64,000 nucleotides of DNA, taken from the NCBI GenBank assembly GCA_037043455.1, contig JAWPHD010001345.1, positions 267,290 through 331,289 of the forward strand, in the 5' to 3' direction. Shown in pieces: positions 25,219 to 37,369 of the stretch. Source of the DNA: Cyrtodaria siliqua (taxonomy: Eukaryota > Mollusca > Bivalvia > Adapedonta > Hiatellidae). Every line of letters starts with the position of its first letter. Within the stretch, counting starts at the first letter, position 1. A model generated the notes under the pieces. That model was given only the letters and a program-made list of their open reading frames with translations. It was not told where the DNA came from and searched no databases. A program made the translations under genes and the position numbers.

Positions 25219-25870
25219 GTAAGTAGAATATGTATACAGCGAACATTCGTGTTAACATACCATATTTATTATATCCGCACTTTTCGAATGCTGCGGTTTT
25301 ATATTTGGGATAGTGGTTGCCTATGATGTGTGGATGACAACGAATTTTGCGAATCCAGAGTCTGATCCAAGGGGCCAGAGGTCAAGGTCGAATTTAAATT
25401 CACCATTTGAACATTTAAATCGCAATTTTCAATACCTTTTAATGAAATGTCTTTGATATAAGTAATGAAATGTGCATACAATAATCAACGGGTTTTGAAA
25501 TTTGATGTACAGATCCTTCTTCGTTGGGGAGAGGACATATGGAGTCAGCAAGCGTTTGTAGTGTTTCCTCGTAGCCTACTCCTACTTCAGTTGAAGGATG
25601 GTGCTTATATTTACCACAGTGGTTGCCTACGATGTATAGATGACATGAAAGGTTTCGAATCCTGGGTCCATAGTTCAAGGTCAAAAAGTCAAATTCGTCA
25701 AAACGAATATTACAGCTAATGTTTTCAAAATTGGTTATGGCATTTTGTTTGCATTCTTATTGTTTCCTAGTAACCTGAATTACTCTACACGTTTATAGTC
25801 GACACCGTGGTTGACAATATGTGTACATGACAGCAAACCATCCTCCACACACACACTTTGACTTTGTATA
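25219..25870. repeat. Intronic diverged tandem repeat
   Basis: The phrase 'agtggttgcctatgatgt' near 25312 recurs as 'agtggttgcctacgatgt' near 25619 and in weaker form near 25806. The surrounding sequence is related, including 'ccagaggtcaaggtc' and 'atagttcaaggtc'. The spacing is irregular. No exon is evident. Confidence 0.5.
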
Positions 25871-26727
25871 GTTTTCTCTTCTAATTCTAATAGTGGTATC
25901 TTATAATAAACATATACCACTATATATTCCAAGTTCAATATATTCAGCAGGAAATTAATAACACCAACTACAATAACCAGCTGACAGTCTAATCACGTTG
26001 TCGAATTAATTAAACACACTTCATAACGTTTAAAAAGTTCAACGAACTTGAATATAAAGGGGTGTTACATTAAGTTTCACGTCAGTGCTATTTGGTTAAG
26101 CATGTACAATTATTATTGTGTAATAAGATTCATAGTAAATCAATACAGTAAGCTAAAACAATGACGGTTACTCACCTTCATCCTCAAGCAGAAGGAGAAC
26201 ATTTAAGCTAGATTCCTCTAGACAAACCCAGGTAGGATACGGCTATTTGAATGCATCGTGTAGGTTATATGTTTATTTACATATTTTTAAAATCAAAATA
26301 GAGAATAAAGTGTAAAATCAGACATTATGTCAAGGTTGCTCTACGCCTTATTTAACTATAACACCAATTGAATTTACTTATAATTTCAAGGTAGAGAATT
26401 ATATTTGTATACAATTTGAATCACAGCTGGAGTATCGCGTTTTACATTTCAGAGAGTCTGAAGATGCGAAAGAAAATAAACAAAAGCAATTTTAAATGGT
26501 TACTGTCAGATTGTATGTATAGGCGCACAAAGTGAACTTATTGTCATAACTTACTACACCATAAACACGCGATGGTAATCGCCATATGTATCTGAATTGT
26601 CTAATTCCTACTAATTAACCATTTACGACCAATTAAAATCGTTGATAAAATGCACGGTGTTCTTTGAATATGTCATTATTTCATAATTAGTCGTGTCTCT
26701 TCAATTTTGTTTTGTTATTCGTTTTAG
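25871..26727. other. Intron, no other feature seen
   Basis: AT-rich intronic sequence ending in the acceptor 'ttcgttttag' before Ig domain 2. Confidence 0.5.
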
Positions 26728-26903
26728 CCACTCCACAACTATATATATTTGATGGCGTGGTATGGTTTTCCCCAACAAGAACCTCCCGGAACTTTACATG
26801 CACGTCTTTAAAAGGAGCCAATGAATCATCAGTGACGTGGACATTCAGTAATATATCGTCGAAAACGTATACAACTTCAATATTACCAACGAAATGTACA
26901 CAG
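26728..26903 (+). CDS. Exon: Ig domain 2, first half
   Basis: The acceptor 'ttattcgttttag' precedes 26728 and the donor GTATAT begins at 26904. The exon starts in phase 1 and ends in phase 0 after the codons for T-Q. It encodes the front strands of an Ig domain: the first Cys in NFTC and Trp in SVTWTF, with N-glycosylation sites NFT, NES and NIS. The second Cys is in the next exon, 2.4 kb away. An internal phase-0 intron splitting an Ig domain is a known arrangement in cell-adhesion genes. The donor is less canonical than the others. Confidence 0.75.
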
Positions 26904-26963
26904 GTATATAACAATTGTTTTGATTATGTTTCTCTTGGGACCATTATCTGCTTGTGTTTTAAG

Positions 26964-27270
26964 GTTGTCGTGGCCCAGTGGATAACACGTAGAACTTGAA
27001 ACCGGAGGACCCGTGTTAAAATTTCACCGGCGTCACAGCGAGTTTGGGAAAAAATATTTCCCTTATCCTCGTCCGTCCGATGGGGCTGTAAGTCGGACGG
27101 TCCCGTGGTGTATCTTAGTCTATCCTCCGAGCAAATGAAAAACTATATGTTAGTAAGAGTTTTGCAGGTTCCAGGATTCCTATGTTGCCTTCCATCCCTC
27201 TCTGGGGCTGCTCTAAGTAATATAAACTGTGTTGATTGTCCGTTATACAACATTCAATTCAACATTCAGT
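26964..27270 (+). mobile_element. tRNA-derived SINE
   Basis: The head 'gtggcccagtggataacacg' resembles a tRNA A box, followed by 'ggaggacccgtgtt' near the B box. The body contains 'gtccgtccgatggggctgtaagtcggacgg', a local hairpin. The tail 'cgttatacaacattcaattcaa' resembles the tails at 51210-51240 and near 59400-59430, suggesting one SINE family. Confidence 0.6.
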
Positions 27271-27717
27271 TCTCTTAAGGACTAGTATCTGGTTGCGTTT
27301 TAGTGTGGTTTATAGTATATGTATCTCTTTAGGATCAGTACCTGGTCGTGTGTTAGTGTATATGTATCTCTTTAAGACCATTATCTGGTGGTTGTTTTAG
27401 TGTAAATCTATCACTTTAGGACCATTATCTGGCCTTGTTTTAGTGTATATTTCTCTCTTTAGAACCATTATCTGGTGATGTATTAATGTATATCTATCAC
27501 TTTAGGACTATTATCTGGCCTAATTTTAGTGTATATATGTCTCTTTAGAGCCATTATCTGGTGTATTATTGTATATCTGTCACTTTAGAACCATTATCTG
27601 GCCTTGTTTTAGTGTATATTTATCTCTTTAGAACCATTATCTGGCCGAGTCTTAGTGTATATTTATCTCATTAGGAGCATTATCTGGTCGTATTTTAGTG
27701 TATACATGTATTTATTA

Positions 27718-27800
27718 TATACTTTCCAGAGAAACAGTGGATTTCATGATTAAAATAAAACCTTATATTTTCATTGGTTATATTTCACATGTAAAATGCC
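27718..27800. repeat. Inverted-repeat arm (pairs with 30262-30345)
   Basis: About 70 bp around 'gattaaaataaaaccttata' and 'tatttcacatgtaa' are the near-perfect reverse complement of 30262-30345. The arms are 2.5 kb apart and flank the second Ig2 exon. They could be the ends of an old element or two inverted copies of a short repeat. Confidence 0.7.
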
Positions 27801-28226
27801 GAAAATGACGTAATGCCGATATTGCCGCTGTTGACGTTGTTGACTTATTGACGTCATTGTTTTGGGGCATAATGTTTTTTCTGCATAAGTTTCTATATTC
27901 ACTCCAAACAAAACAAATACATATCCTCTATTTCCGTAGGACTATTATTTAGTCGTGTTTGAGTGTATATTCATCCCTTTCGGACCATTATCTTACAGTG
28001 TCTTCTGTATCTGCTGAATATATTTCTCTTTGATCAGGTTATGTGATACAGTGGTGTATACTATGGAAAAGTAGTAGGTGGTTAGAGTAAAGGCATGGAA
28101 ATGCTTACACCGTAGTTTTACATAACCTTTTCGAATTGTTTGTTCGACCAAAACAGATTGGTTTCAGAAAGGCAACACTATTTTATAAAATATAAAATAT
28201 TCTTTAATCGCGGCAAGCCTTCAGTT

Positions 28227-28990
28227 CAAAGAATGAGGTTTGGTTCAGCCTAGAACCTGGTTTTAACCCCCAGTGACCTTTTCTTGCCACTGACCTGGTT
28301 GATAGTGGTCTTTGAATGCTACATTTCCTGTTCGACCTTTATATCTACTTTTAAGTAAAAGTGTTTACAAATCGCATTTAGAATAAAACCGTTAACTAAA
28401 GCCACAAAGGAGATCACTGTATTGTCAACACCTGGCACAAAATGGCATTTTAATGTTAAACTGTTCATGTTTTGGTGTTTGTAATACAAATTTGCACTTT
28501 TAATTATCAAAAGCTACTGGTTTAAATATATTTTATTCAATTTGTTTTTACATAGTTTGCAAACACTACTATCAAGAAAACCATATTATTTTTGTAGCAC
28601 CAGTACGCCAGACATAGTTTTTAGAGTATACCGTGATCACCAACTTGTTGGTATCCCTATGGGTACAAACTGTGCAGTTCTTGTCGCAGATTTGTTCTTG
28701 TATTGCTATGAAAGAGATTACATGTTGAGTCTTTCATCCCATACTCAGGCAGATGTAATTGAAGCTTTAAAGACACATCTCGGTATCTGGATGACATATT
28801 GAACACTGACAATCCTTTCTTTTCTACTATCGTTGATACTATCTATCCTAAAGAACTTCATTTCAACAAAACTAACATTTCTGATACTGTCTTTTTTTGA
28901 TTTACATCTTTCTATTGAAAATAGCAAAATAGTCAGTAAAATCTATAACAAAAGAGATCTCATTAATTTTGATATTGTTAATTATCCCCA
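28227..28990 (+). mobile_element. Penelope-like element relic
   Basis: 28227-28345 carries the 3'-terminal block ('ccagtgaccttttcttgccactgacc', 'tttcctgttcgacc'). 28545-28990 carries the RT core: GIPMGTNCAVLVADLFLYCYERD, then the YLDD-type box disrupted by a frameshift ('ctcggtatctggatgacat'), then the downstream 'NKTNISDT..DLHLSIEN' region. It is plainly inactive, sits in the Ig2 intron, and has the same family traits as 37370-39150. Confidence 0.75.
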
Positions 28991-29306
28991 TTTGTTAATT
29001 ATCCCCTGCTGATTTCTACTACATTTGTATATGCAAATATTACAATGTAATATCTCATGCTTTTCAGTGTTTCAAGTCGCAAAATACCTTTATATTTGGT
29101 CTAGGACAATTACTAGTAGTTTAAACATCAGGGAGTTAGTAGGAGCGTGGTTAAAGTAAAACATTATATTAAGCTGTTCACTATTAGATTCCATAAGTAA
29201 AAGTCGACGTTTGAAACAATGGCCGGTACTGGAATATGACTGGGTCATATCATAAAACGCATACACTACGCATTCTTAATTTTAAATGCATGTTCTGTGT
29301 TATTAG

Positions 29307-29451
29307 GCGCAAAATCAGTTATACGAGTGCTTCTCAACTCTGACCATATCCAACGTCACGAGGGAAGATACAGGATTAGTGATATCGTGCGACATTGAAG
29401 TCGGTGGAGTCTCTTACAACACACACAGCTGGGATCCAGTCATCGTTCACT
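29307..29451 (+). CDS. Exon: Ig domain 2, second half
   Basis: The acceptor 'ttctgtgttattag' precedes 29307 and the donor GTAAGT begins at 29452. The exon starts in phase 0 and ends in phase 1, completing the domain begun at 26728. It encodes the back strands: LTISNVTREDTGLVISC, with the Asp-x-Gly...Cys pattern of an Ig F strand, then a VGGVSY turn and a G strand. The F-strand Tyr is replaced by Ile or Val. With the previous exon it gives a 107-residue domain. It has no ATG and is shorter than 60 codons. Confidence 0.8.
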
Positions 29452-32400
29452 GTAAGTATGCTGTACTCATCATTACGTAGTCCCGCGTTAATTCCATTAA
29501 GCGATGGGAAAGCTTATATTAGCAGGATTTTATTATGGATATTTCGAGAATAAAACACGTTTGAAACATTGTTTTATGAAAAAATGCGATAACCTGTTTA
29601 AAATAACCTATTAAATGTTTCAGTTTTACAATACGAAAAAGTTTAAAGCCGAAATTAAGGTTTTATTTCATACCCCAGCTAACCCCGTTCTTGGAGAAGG
29701 GGTTGGATGGCGTATGAAAGTTAATACTCGGACCACGTAATGTTTATTTCGGTATGTTAACTAATATGTATATAGAGGATTTGTGCTGGTTTGGAGTGAA
29801 ATAAGATTTATTTTTATCGAGAAGAGAGAACATATTTGAGTTTTTTGACTAAGAGATGAAAATAAATCCCATATTCACCCCAAACCAACAAATATTCTTT
29901 TTATTATATACTCGAAACACAGAAACTAATGTGGAACAAATGTATTTTTGGCGACGTCACTGACTCAGTATGGTGAAATTTCTATTTTAACTCGCTACAA
30001 ATTTTATAATACTCGACCTATTTCTATAAACTACGAACTATTATTTTAGTTAAGTGATTTCCAATCTAATGATATAACATTCATACCAACCTTCTGAAAA
30101 AAATTGTCTTTGAAAAAGAAATTGAACCGGAAAACTGAAAGGTCTACATGACATTGACTAATTTTCTTAGTTATACCATTTCCAAGCCAGTAAAATACAT
30201 TTAATACTTATTTTCTAAGAAAAGAGTTGTTTTGAAATTTAAAAAAAAAAAAGCCAGATATGGCTTACATGTGAAATATAAACAATGAAAATATAAGGTT
30301 TTATTTTAATCACAAAATCCACTATTTTGCTAGAAAGTATCTAGTAAAAGCTCATATCTCTGAACACAACTTGAAAACAAAATTCATGTAATCAAAATGC
30401 ATTGATGTTAGAAATTACAACTGTGCACCATTCATATTTTTATGTAAATAAATGTAATAGAATACATTTTAAGAAATCAAGATCGACCAACGGGTCGCTA
30501 TCTACGTCATGAGCGATTGCATCAAACAAAACTCTAAACGAATGCATGAAACATAACTCTAGATATTTAATATTAAACATTCATCTTTGTGGCTTTAAAG
30601 TATAATACCGCTTTAAAAGATAATAGTGGGCGTGAGAGGTGTTGCATATATATTAACTCTCATGAACAGGACTCTCTTGTTTGTGTTAGTTGTTCCAAAG
30701 GATCCCTTTTTCAGTCTTTATAATACCCACATTTTTTTGAGGAAAGGGGTTTATTAATATCGCCTACTTTTGTCAGTCTGTCCGTCCTGAAATGTTATGA
30801 TTATGAGATTACACTGTATACATTTGCTTCCTCCTACGTCATCGGTGGGGCCTGGGGGAAGCAGCTTCAAATGCCCTAATAATTCAATTACAGTGTCATT
30901 TTCCCATAGTTTTGCGCATTAATTGGTATAAATAGTCGTCTATGAAAGAGATACACAGCATTTCAAATGATTTATTATTTAAAACTCGGACGTCTTCCCT
31001 GGGGTAGGGGTGGAGGAGTGGATGGTATTCAAGTATACTCTGTAAATACAAAGCATTTCAAACCATTTCAGTGTATACACCTTTTAGGTGTGTCCAGGGG
31101 TTGATTGGACTGTTTGTGTGGGGTGGAGGGGTGGGGATGGGTGTGGGGGTGAGTGTGTATGGTGGGGGGAAGAGGTACATTGGGTCAAATATCTTTTTGC
31201 TCCATGGTCACCATGGGACTCTGGGATAGAGGTATAAAGTTCCAATACACAAATACCCTAAACATTTTTTATTCATTTTCAGTGTCGTACTGTGTGGCGG
31301 CTGTTAAAAGTCGCCCAGACTACAAATCAGTAGTGTTATTGCTTTCTGGAGCTTTGGTATCATCAAGTTCATTATATATGGCTTTGAAGTAGAATATCGT
31401 TTAAAAAGGGGCGTTGCATTTTATATTACTCATATATTCTCATCCAGAGATTCTCATCCGGTCTGGCGGCATTACAGTTGACATGACCGGAATGTGTTTA
31501 ACATAACTTACGAAATGTGTCGGATTTTGGGGAATCAGGCTTTCTAATTTCGTGAAGTTGTCTATCAATTTGAAACCTGTTTTTATTCAAATGAAGTCGG
31601 TATCAAGCTAAAACCTGTATTGATATTACACAATTAATGGCGAAAATGGATATTTTTCATGAAAAGAACTTAATTTCAGCATGTGCAATATGTTTCCAGC
31701 ATATGAAGTTGAAGATTTTCCCTGCTATGTGTGCTATACGTATACATTTGCGTTCCTAGTTTTTAAAATATATTATTTAATATCGAGATATAAAGAACAG
31801 CGTTCAACAAATATAGTTTTATTATTGTTTTAATGCGAATGTTAATAACGTTTTCGAAAACAATGCAATGTACTAGAAACCGGTTGATCAGTATCGTAAA
31901 TTTTCGAAAATAAATAAGGTGGTTAACGATCACAAGTTATGTTAAAAGGCTCCGCATACGTGCACGTAAAGTTCAAAATTCAGATAAATTTTTATTGAAG
32001 GCAGCATTATTAAATCAGTAGGATAATTTAGAGCTGACATAATTGTAATTGCGGGAAAAGCTACACATATACCTTAGCTTATATATTTGACTCCCCAGTA
32101 CCAGTGCATCAGTGCAATATAACTAATAGAGCATGGTGTTGATGACCAAACGCACATTTATAGACTTAATAGTCCGACTAGAAAAGATATATGGACCGGT
32201 TCATAAACTTGCGTATGATTCGAATCAACATGTAGTATTTGTCATACCGAATCTATTTCATCAAACAGCACGCACTGCGTATGCCTGCATACACCAACCA
32301 GGGGAATATCATCACTGCGCATGTTTTATAAACGAGACCGCGTTATAGCGCTCTGTATATAAAATATTGACAATTTGGTAAGAATCTTAACTTTTCAACC

Positions 32401-32480
32401 ACGTACACAATAAATTAGATAGAAAAGGGATGAAAGAGAAATTTTGGAAATCGAGGAACACAGTACATGTACATACGAAA
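29452..32480. other. Intron with minor repeats
   Basis: Contains a local 27-bp inverted repeat (29789-29815 with 29859-29886), the IR arm 30262-30345, an A12 run at 30241, a decayed hairpin-family relic at 30600-30690, a G-rich stretch at about 31090-31175, and a relic at 31280-31480 related to 36420-36480. No exon is supported. Confidence 0.5.
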
Positions 32481-32486
32481 AATACT

Positions 32487-32680
32487 GCAGTCTCGGTTTG
32501 ATTGAGACTGTACTATTGATGAATATTGAGTCCTGCTCAACCCAGGGCTAAGGGCGTGAACGGTAGCAAGCACATCTCACTACAGTTCATTAACAGTCTC
32601 AATCAAACCGAGACTGCACTATTTCGTATTTATCGTGTTCGGTCGTTTCCAAAGGTCCACTCTCATATTCTTTTATCCTT
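32487..32680 (+). repeat. Hairpin-family repeat (CAGTCTC..GAGACTG), copy 1
   Basis: Contains 'gaatattgagtcctgctcaaccc', 'gggctaagggcgtgaacggtag' and the hairpin CAGTCTC-9 nt-GAGACTG at 32594-32616. An additional inverted copy of the hairpin arm at 32487-32511 makes a 25-bp perfect stem with 32593-32617. Related copies lie at 36206-36404, 36808-37004 and 47756-47880. Confidence 0.75.
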
Positions 32681-33250
32681 CGGATGGAAAAGCATCTGTT
32701 TCAGGGTCCGGTGTGGTTTAAAACAAACATTGATCTTGTGCGCCTGGAAGATGCGCTTTAGGCACTCGGAGGTCCCTTTCACGTAGGGTAAGACAATTCT
32801 GCCTTTACAGTCTGCTCTCCAAGCTGTCATCACATCTACATGTCTGTTTTCCCAACTAAAGGTGACACAATATTAGCCAAATATTTTGCAAAACTCTAAG
32901 TTACAGAAACCACACTACTGACTATCGGTCGCAATAGCATGTTTTGCTTATGGACTTTTAGCAATCCATAGAATGTAGGAGGAGTTTTAGTGGTTGGATA
33001 TAATTGTTTACTAAGCGACCAGTCAATTACCTTCTCTCTCTTTCCCGTAAATCTCTGATGTACTCTGAGAGTTCCTTCTTGTATTTAGTAGTGGGGTCGC
33101 GTGTTATGTGTTGAAGTCTTAAAGAATATTAATACATTTCCCTGTGTAAGCTGATTTGTCCATTACAACAGTGCACATACCCTCATCAGCAGAAATAATA
33201 ATGTTGTCTTTGTCTATTTGCAAACTAGTCAGGGCACAACCTTCCGCACA
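32672..33250 (-). pseudogene. Penelope-type RT relic with GIY-YIG-linker region
   Basis: Minus-strand reading, broken by frameshifts and stops. From 33250 downward it shows 'ADEGMCTVVMDKSAYTGK' (the pre-RT 'TVVMDK' motif), 'YGLLKVHKQNMLLRPIVSSV' (the LxKVHK motif of RT region 2), then after a large deletion 'LPYVKGTSECLKRIF' and 'KPHRTLKQMLFHPKDK', which precede the GIY-YIG endonuclease in Penelope-like proteins. The endonuclease itself is missing, replaced by the hairpin-family repeat. This is a different subfamily from the YWIPKLHK copies. Confidence 0.7.
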
Positions 33251-33508
33251 TCTGGGACAATAAGTTAATATCGCTCCATAATCCCTCGAGCGGTGTTAAT
33301 GACCAGTAGCTTAATATCAGTCTGCTGAAGAAGTCCTAAGTACCAGGACAAAAGCTCCAAGTAAGCTTTCGAATGTATTGTATATGTGGTCGAAAAGTTA
33401 AGATTCTCATCAAATAATGAATCTACACAGTCAAATGTTCACCAAACTATTGACGTTATACAGCGCAACGAAAAAAATATAATATATACTATTATTGTTA
33501 TCTTGTAG

Positions 33509-33853
33509 TTCCACCTACATCTGTCACACTCACTGGTAATACGCTAGTAACGTTAGATGATCAAGTACAGTATAACCTCTCATTAACCTGCACGACCGAT
33601 CCTGCACATGACGGAAGGAAAAGTGGAGTTGTGTTTTATTGGTACAAAAGCGGAGAGCAAATGAACTCAACTGAACTTGGTACAGTTACATATACAGAGG
33701 TTCCAAGCGGAGAATATCAAGGATATAACGCTAGCCAGACAGTAACATTTGCCATCGACAGGGAAATGAATGGAGTAGACATCAAATGTACAGCATTCAA
33801 TTTCTACAATTATTTTAAAAAATTGGAAGACACTGTTACCTTAGACGTCGATT
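33509..33853 (+). CDS. Exon: Ig domain 3
   Basis: The acceptor 'tgttatcttgtag' precedes 33509 and the donor GTAAGT begins at 33854. The exon is 345 bp, phase 1-1. The domain has the first Cys in LSLTC, Trp in VFYWYKSG, and the second Cys in GVDIKCTAFN, with strand-like PPTSVTLTG at the start and DTVTLDV at the end. The F strand lacks the usual Tyr (DIKC), as in some C2-type domains. Potential N-glycosylation sites are NLS, NST and NAS. The domain is longer than Ig1, with an insertion between strands C and E. Confidence 0.85.
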
Positions 33854-34139
33854 GTAAGTGGTAAAACATTATTTTTTATACAATGAAATAATAGAGCGAT
33901 TTAAAGTTATAATCATATTGAGAGAACATATCTACCATATATATTTATAATACTGTACAGTGTTTAATAAGTATATACTTAATCCATTTTTTTTTATATT
34001 ATACTCTATATCATAAAACCAATGACTTAATCCAAACAATATATGGTTACTAAATTAAAGGGTAAACTATTGAAATTCCTCCATTTGCGGGATTTTAAAT
34101 TTCTGAAATACACACTTTTCGACCGTTAAAAGAACCGAA

Positions 34140-35820
34140 CATCTATATAAAAAATCGAACAGGAAAAGTAGCATTCAAGACGACAGTCAACCTTTAACAC
34201 ACACATAAACAAAGAACAACTTTAAAGATGAATAAAAAGCAAGATAAGACATCACAAACACAAAAGAGTTGGCAATAAGGCTACCGCCTTGGAACGGTGG
34301 CAAAAAAGGCCGCTGGGGGTTAAACCAAGTTCTAGGGTCACCAAACCTCACTCTTACACTATTGTCATCCCAATAAACGGAATAATATAAAGATCCGCCA
34401 GGTTATAATCTCTTAAAAACAAGGCATTAATAGGTAATATAAGTAAATACATAAATGATCACGTATATATAATATAAAAAACATAAGCCTAGAAAGGCAC
34501 AAAGTAAGTACTCAATGACTTGGCAGAAGCCAGAGTAACAAGAGAACAAACCGTTAAGGGTATTACAAGACAACAGAAAAGACAAATATCAAATGCTTCC
34601 GTCCTATTAGAATTTAGGTATATTTCATCATGGGGTCCACAATCTGTCCGGTCATCGCACAATCAAAGAGGAAAGCATAGTGGCGAACTGTAAATGGGTC
34701 AACCACTAAACATGCAGTACGTTTCAAAATGATAGGGTCATAACCGCTTTTTATAAACTTTTTAACAATATGAACATTCAATAAAGAATAAAATGTTTAT
34801 TTGGAGACGTTTGTGATGATGCAGGCACTAGAATTCGTACCTTTTATGGATTTTTATATAACTTAGAAATCCAGTACATAGTTGGCAGTTTGTTTTGCTT
34901 TTCGTCTACTCCAGCCTTGAAAGTAGTGCACCGAGTGATGTGTGTAGAAACAAAATAATCCTCAGTAGATTGAACTGGAGTATACAAATTACTGCTACCG
35001 AGTTCCTGAGATAAGAAATACCGTAATGTAGGCTTCAAACAATAATTACATTATTAGCTACTTTATCAGCAAGAATGTTATTATGAAAGTCTTGAATTTC
35101 CGATTTTTAACTACGAAACGAAAACCTAGGTCAACCTAAGTAAAGAGGGGTTAGCATTATAAAAATGAATACGTGTATCTAAAATTTCAGTTTTTCAGTT
35201 TTTCCAAATAGAAAGAGCGTTTGCGTCAGCATGTTCTCTATGAAACCATTTTATACTAAAGTCATCAATGGATTGGGCGATCTGAGCAAGACATGCCTTA
35301 AAATCAATAGTTGAAGGTAATCTATTTTTAGGAAATTTAGAAAACAGATGTTGAATACGTTTCAATATCAAACTTACCAGTGATGACATGACCTACTGGA
35401 GCATAGTAAAGTTTTGATGTATTACACTCACATTCCTTAAGAGTGTTATTTACTATATCAAGGTCAGAATCTATTTTGTTGCAGTTGAAAATAATATTTC
35501 TAATTGGTTTTTAATACTTATAACAAATTACAGGACTTTCGGAATGTTTGAAATATTTAGGGATAAAATCAACTACATGATTATCTCGAAAAATACTTGG
35601 CCTGTACATATAAATCAGAACTGACATAGTAACACGCGATTTACGTTTGATGTTACCATTACGCCTACGACCATGAGACCTAGACTTACGCTTTCGAATA
35701 GAAAATATTGAAAAAATGTCAATATCAGGATCTTTTGAAATATTTCCCTGTTGATAAATATTGTCATTACGGCCGAATGGAGATGGTGTCTGTAAGTTTT
35801 TCATCAGCTTTTATTTAAAA
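34140..35820 (-). mobile_element. Penelope-like element, nearly full length but deleted
   Basis: Minus-strand copy. From the 5' side: a basic N-terminal region (35511-35804, with RKRKSRSHGRRR), a linker, 'LPTMYWISKLYKNPYK' (a mutated YWIPKLHK motif, near 34844-34910), an internal deletion of the RT catalytic core, then 'VVDPFTVRHYAFLFDCAMTG' near 34630-34720 and the 3' UTR block 34150-34560 shared with the other copies. Multiple stops make it inactive. It is an intronic insertion between Ig3 and Ig4. Confidence 0.8.
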
Positions 35821-36060
35821 GATTTTAGTAGCATCATTATCATCAAATATATTCAACCGGTTGAATTGAACATTTCAACATTATTAACTGTATGGTTAGC
35901 ATCTTTAAACTGAGTATCCATTATACTCATTGCCTTTGATTCATAACACTAGAGACAAGCGTACTAATATCTGATCTGACCGATTTAGTGACGAGTTCTT
36001 TATCCATGCGCACCTAGTATTTGCAGTTTATCCATACTAACTGTGACGTTGTTGTTGGAA

Positions 36061-36404
36061 CAGGTGTCGCCGTGGTGTAACGGTTAGCGCGTCGGTTTAG
36101 TAATCCAGGGGTCGTGTGTTCTATGCCAGGACATCAGTTGAATTATTTCTCGAAAAACTTGAAAAATAGTTTTACACCTGACCAATCCTTCAGATAAGAC
36201 TTAGCCATCTTGGGGATGGTTAAAATGTTGTGCTGTTGATTTAATGAATATTGAGTTCTGCTCAACCCGGGGCTAGAGGGCGTGAGCGGTAGCTAGCATA
36301 TTTCACTACCACTCATGAACAGTCTCAATCAAACCGAGACTGCAATATTTCGTATGTGTCGTGCTCGGCCGTTTCCAAAGGTCCATTATCATACTCTTTT
36401 TTTT
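36061..36404 (+). mobile_element. tRNA-derived SINE with hairpin-family tail
   Basis: The head 'gtcgccgtggtgtaacggtt' plus 'agcgcg' is a good tRNA-like A box, and 'gtgtgttctatgcc' is a degraded B box. The body runs into the 'ccatcttggggatggtt' block and the hairpin CAGTCTC..GAGACTG at 36320-36342. This suggests the hairpin family is the body of a tRNA-headed SINE. Confidence 0.6.
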
Positions 36405-36469
36405 TATAGCACAGTGGCGTTGCTTGTGCAGTGTGGCGGCAGTAAAACGTCTCCCCGCGCTTGCAATCA

Positions 36470-36653
36470 GTACTGTTATTCATTCGATCTTTGGAGATCG
36501 CTGAGCCCATTACTTATAGTTAGTTATCGGTGGTACATTTTCAATTTCTTTTGTTTTCTTACTTAATTTTTGATTCGGTGGTTCCACTACTCCGGCCGAT
36601 AAAAGGCTCTGGGTATTGTTTAACCACTCATAGGATATGTTGTCTGCTTTTTA
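36470..36653 (+). repeat. Dispersed repeat, near-identical to 63785-63968
   Basis: About 184 bp from 'actgttattcattcgatc' to 'ttgtctgctttt' match the end of the window with only a few differences, in the same orientation. No coding frame is retained. It lies between the two tandem copies of the hairpin-family repeat. Confidence 0.8.
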
Positions 36654-36807
36654 TACGCAGGCTTCATAACCGCTGCTCCCAACTAAATTCCATTATGTTT
36701 ATTTCGCTCTTCGGGGCATTTCATTTTATTAGATACTGGGACCATACGCCGTACGACATGGGGAATACGTTAAAGAAGGATAACTCCATGTCCACCGCCA
36801 TATGCAT

Positions 36808-37004
36808 GCCATCTTGGGGATGGTTAAAATTTTGTGCTGTTGATTTTATGAATATTGAGTTCTGCTCAATCCGGGGCTAGAGGGCGTGAGCGGTAGCTAG
36901 CATATTTCACTACCACTCATGAACAGTCTCAATCAAACCGAGACTGCAATATTTCGTATGTGTCGTGCTCGGCCGTTTCCAAAGGTCCATTATCATACTC
37001 TTTT
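36808..37004 (+). repeat. Hairpin-family repeat, copy 3
   Basis: Repeats 36206-36404 almost exactly, from 'gccatcttggggatggtt' through the hairpin at 36924-36946 to 'cattatcatactctttttttt'. The two copies are about 600 bp apart in direct orientation. Confidence 0.8.
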
Positions 37005-37369
37005 TTTTAAAACCGAGGTCTGAAAATGCGCATGGTCAACATATTGAACTATATCAATTAGTAAATCGGTCCTGATGAAATTGACGGCAATGCATACGAT
37101 ATTATTATATGTATAGTAGGCGAATCAGAATACAGAATGTATAATTATAATTAAAACAAGTAATGTCACCGGTAAGTGACACATGCCTCTGTAAAGCGAT
37201 GTTTACTTGTTTGTCCTTTGAAGCAATGACCTTATTCTTTGCGCGCGACATAACTTTCCTATTGTGATTAACATTTGTGTGAAGTGTCATGGAATTGCCT
37301 TCAGTACCGTTAAAGGTATGACTGAGACACACTTGTTTTGAACGAAGAACGAACGGACGAACTGTTGAA

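Larger units (their letters stand above)
26925..28010. repeat. Intronic minisatellite (~45-60-bp unit)
   Basis: Units containing 'tctctttaggaccattatctgg' and 'tgttttagtgtatat' repeat about ten times, mainly 27280-27720, with outlying units at 26925-26962 and 27935-28000. A SINE-like insertion splits the array between the first and second units. No protein frame is kept. Confidence 0.8.

Noticed and set aside
32133..32348. 71-codon frame in the Ig2-Ig3 intron
   Set aside because: No splice signals, no recognisable motif, length expected by chance.
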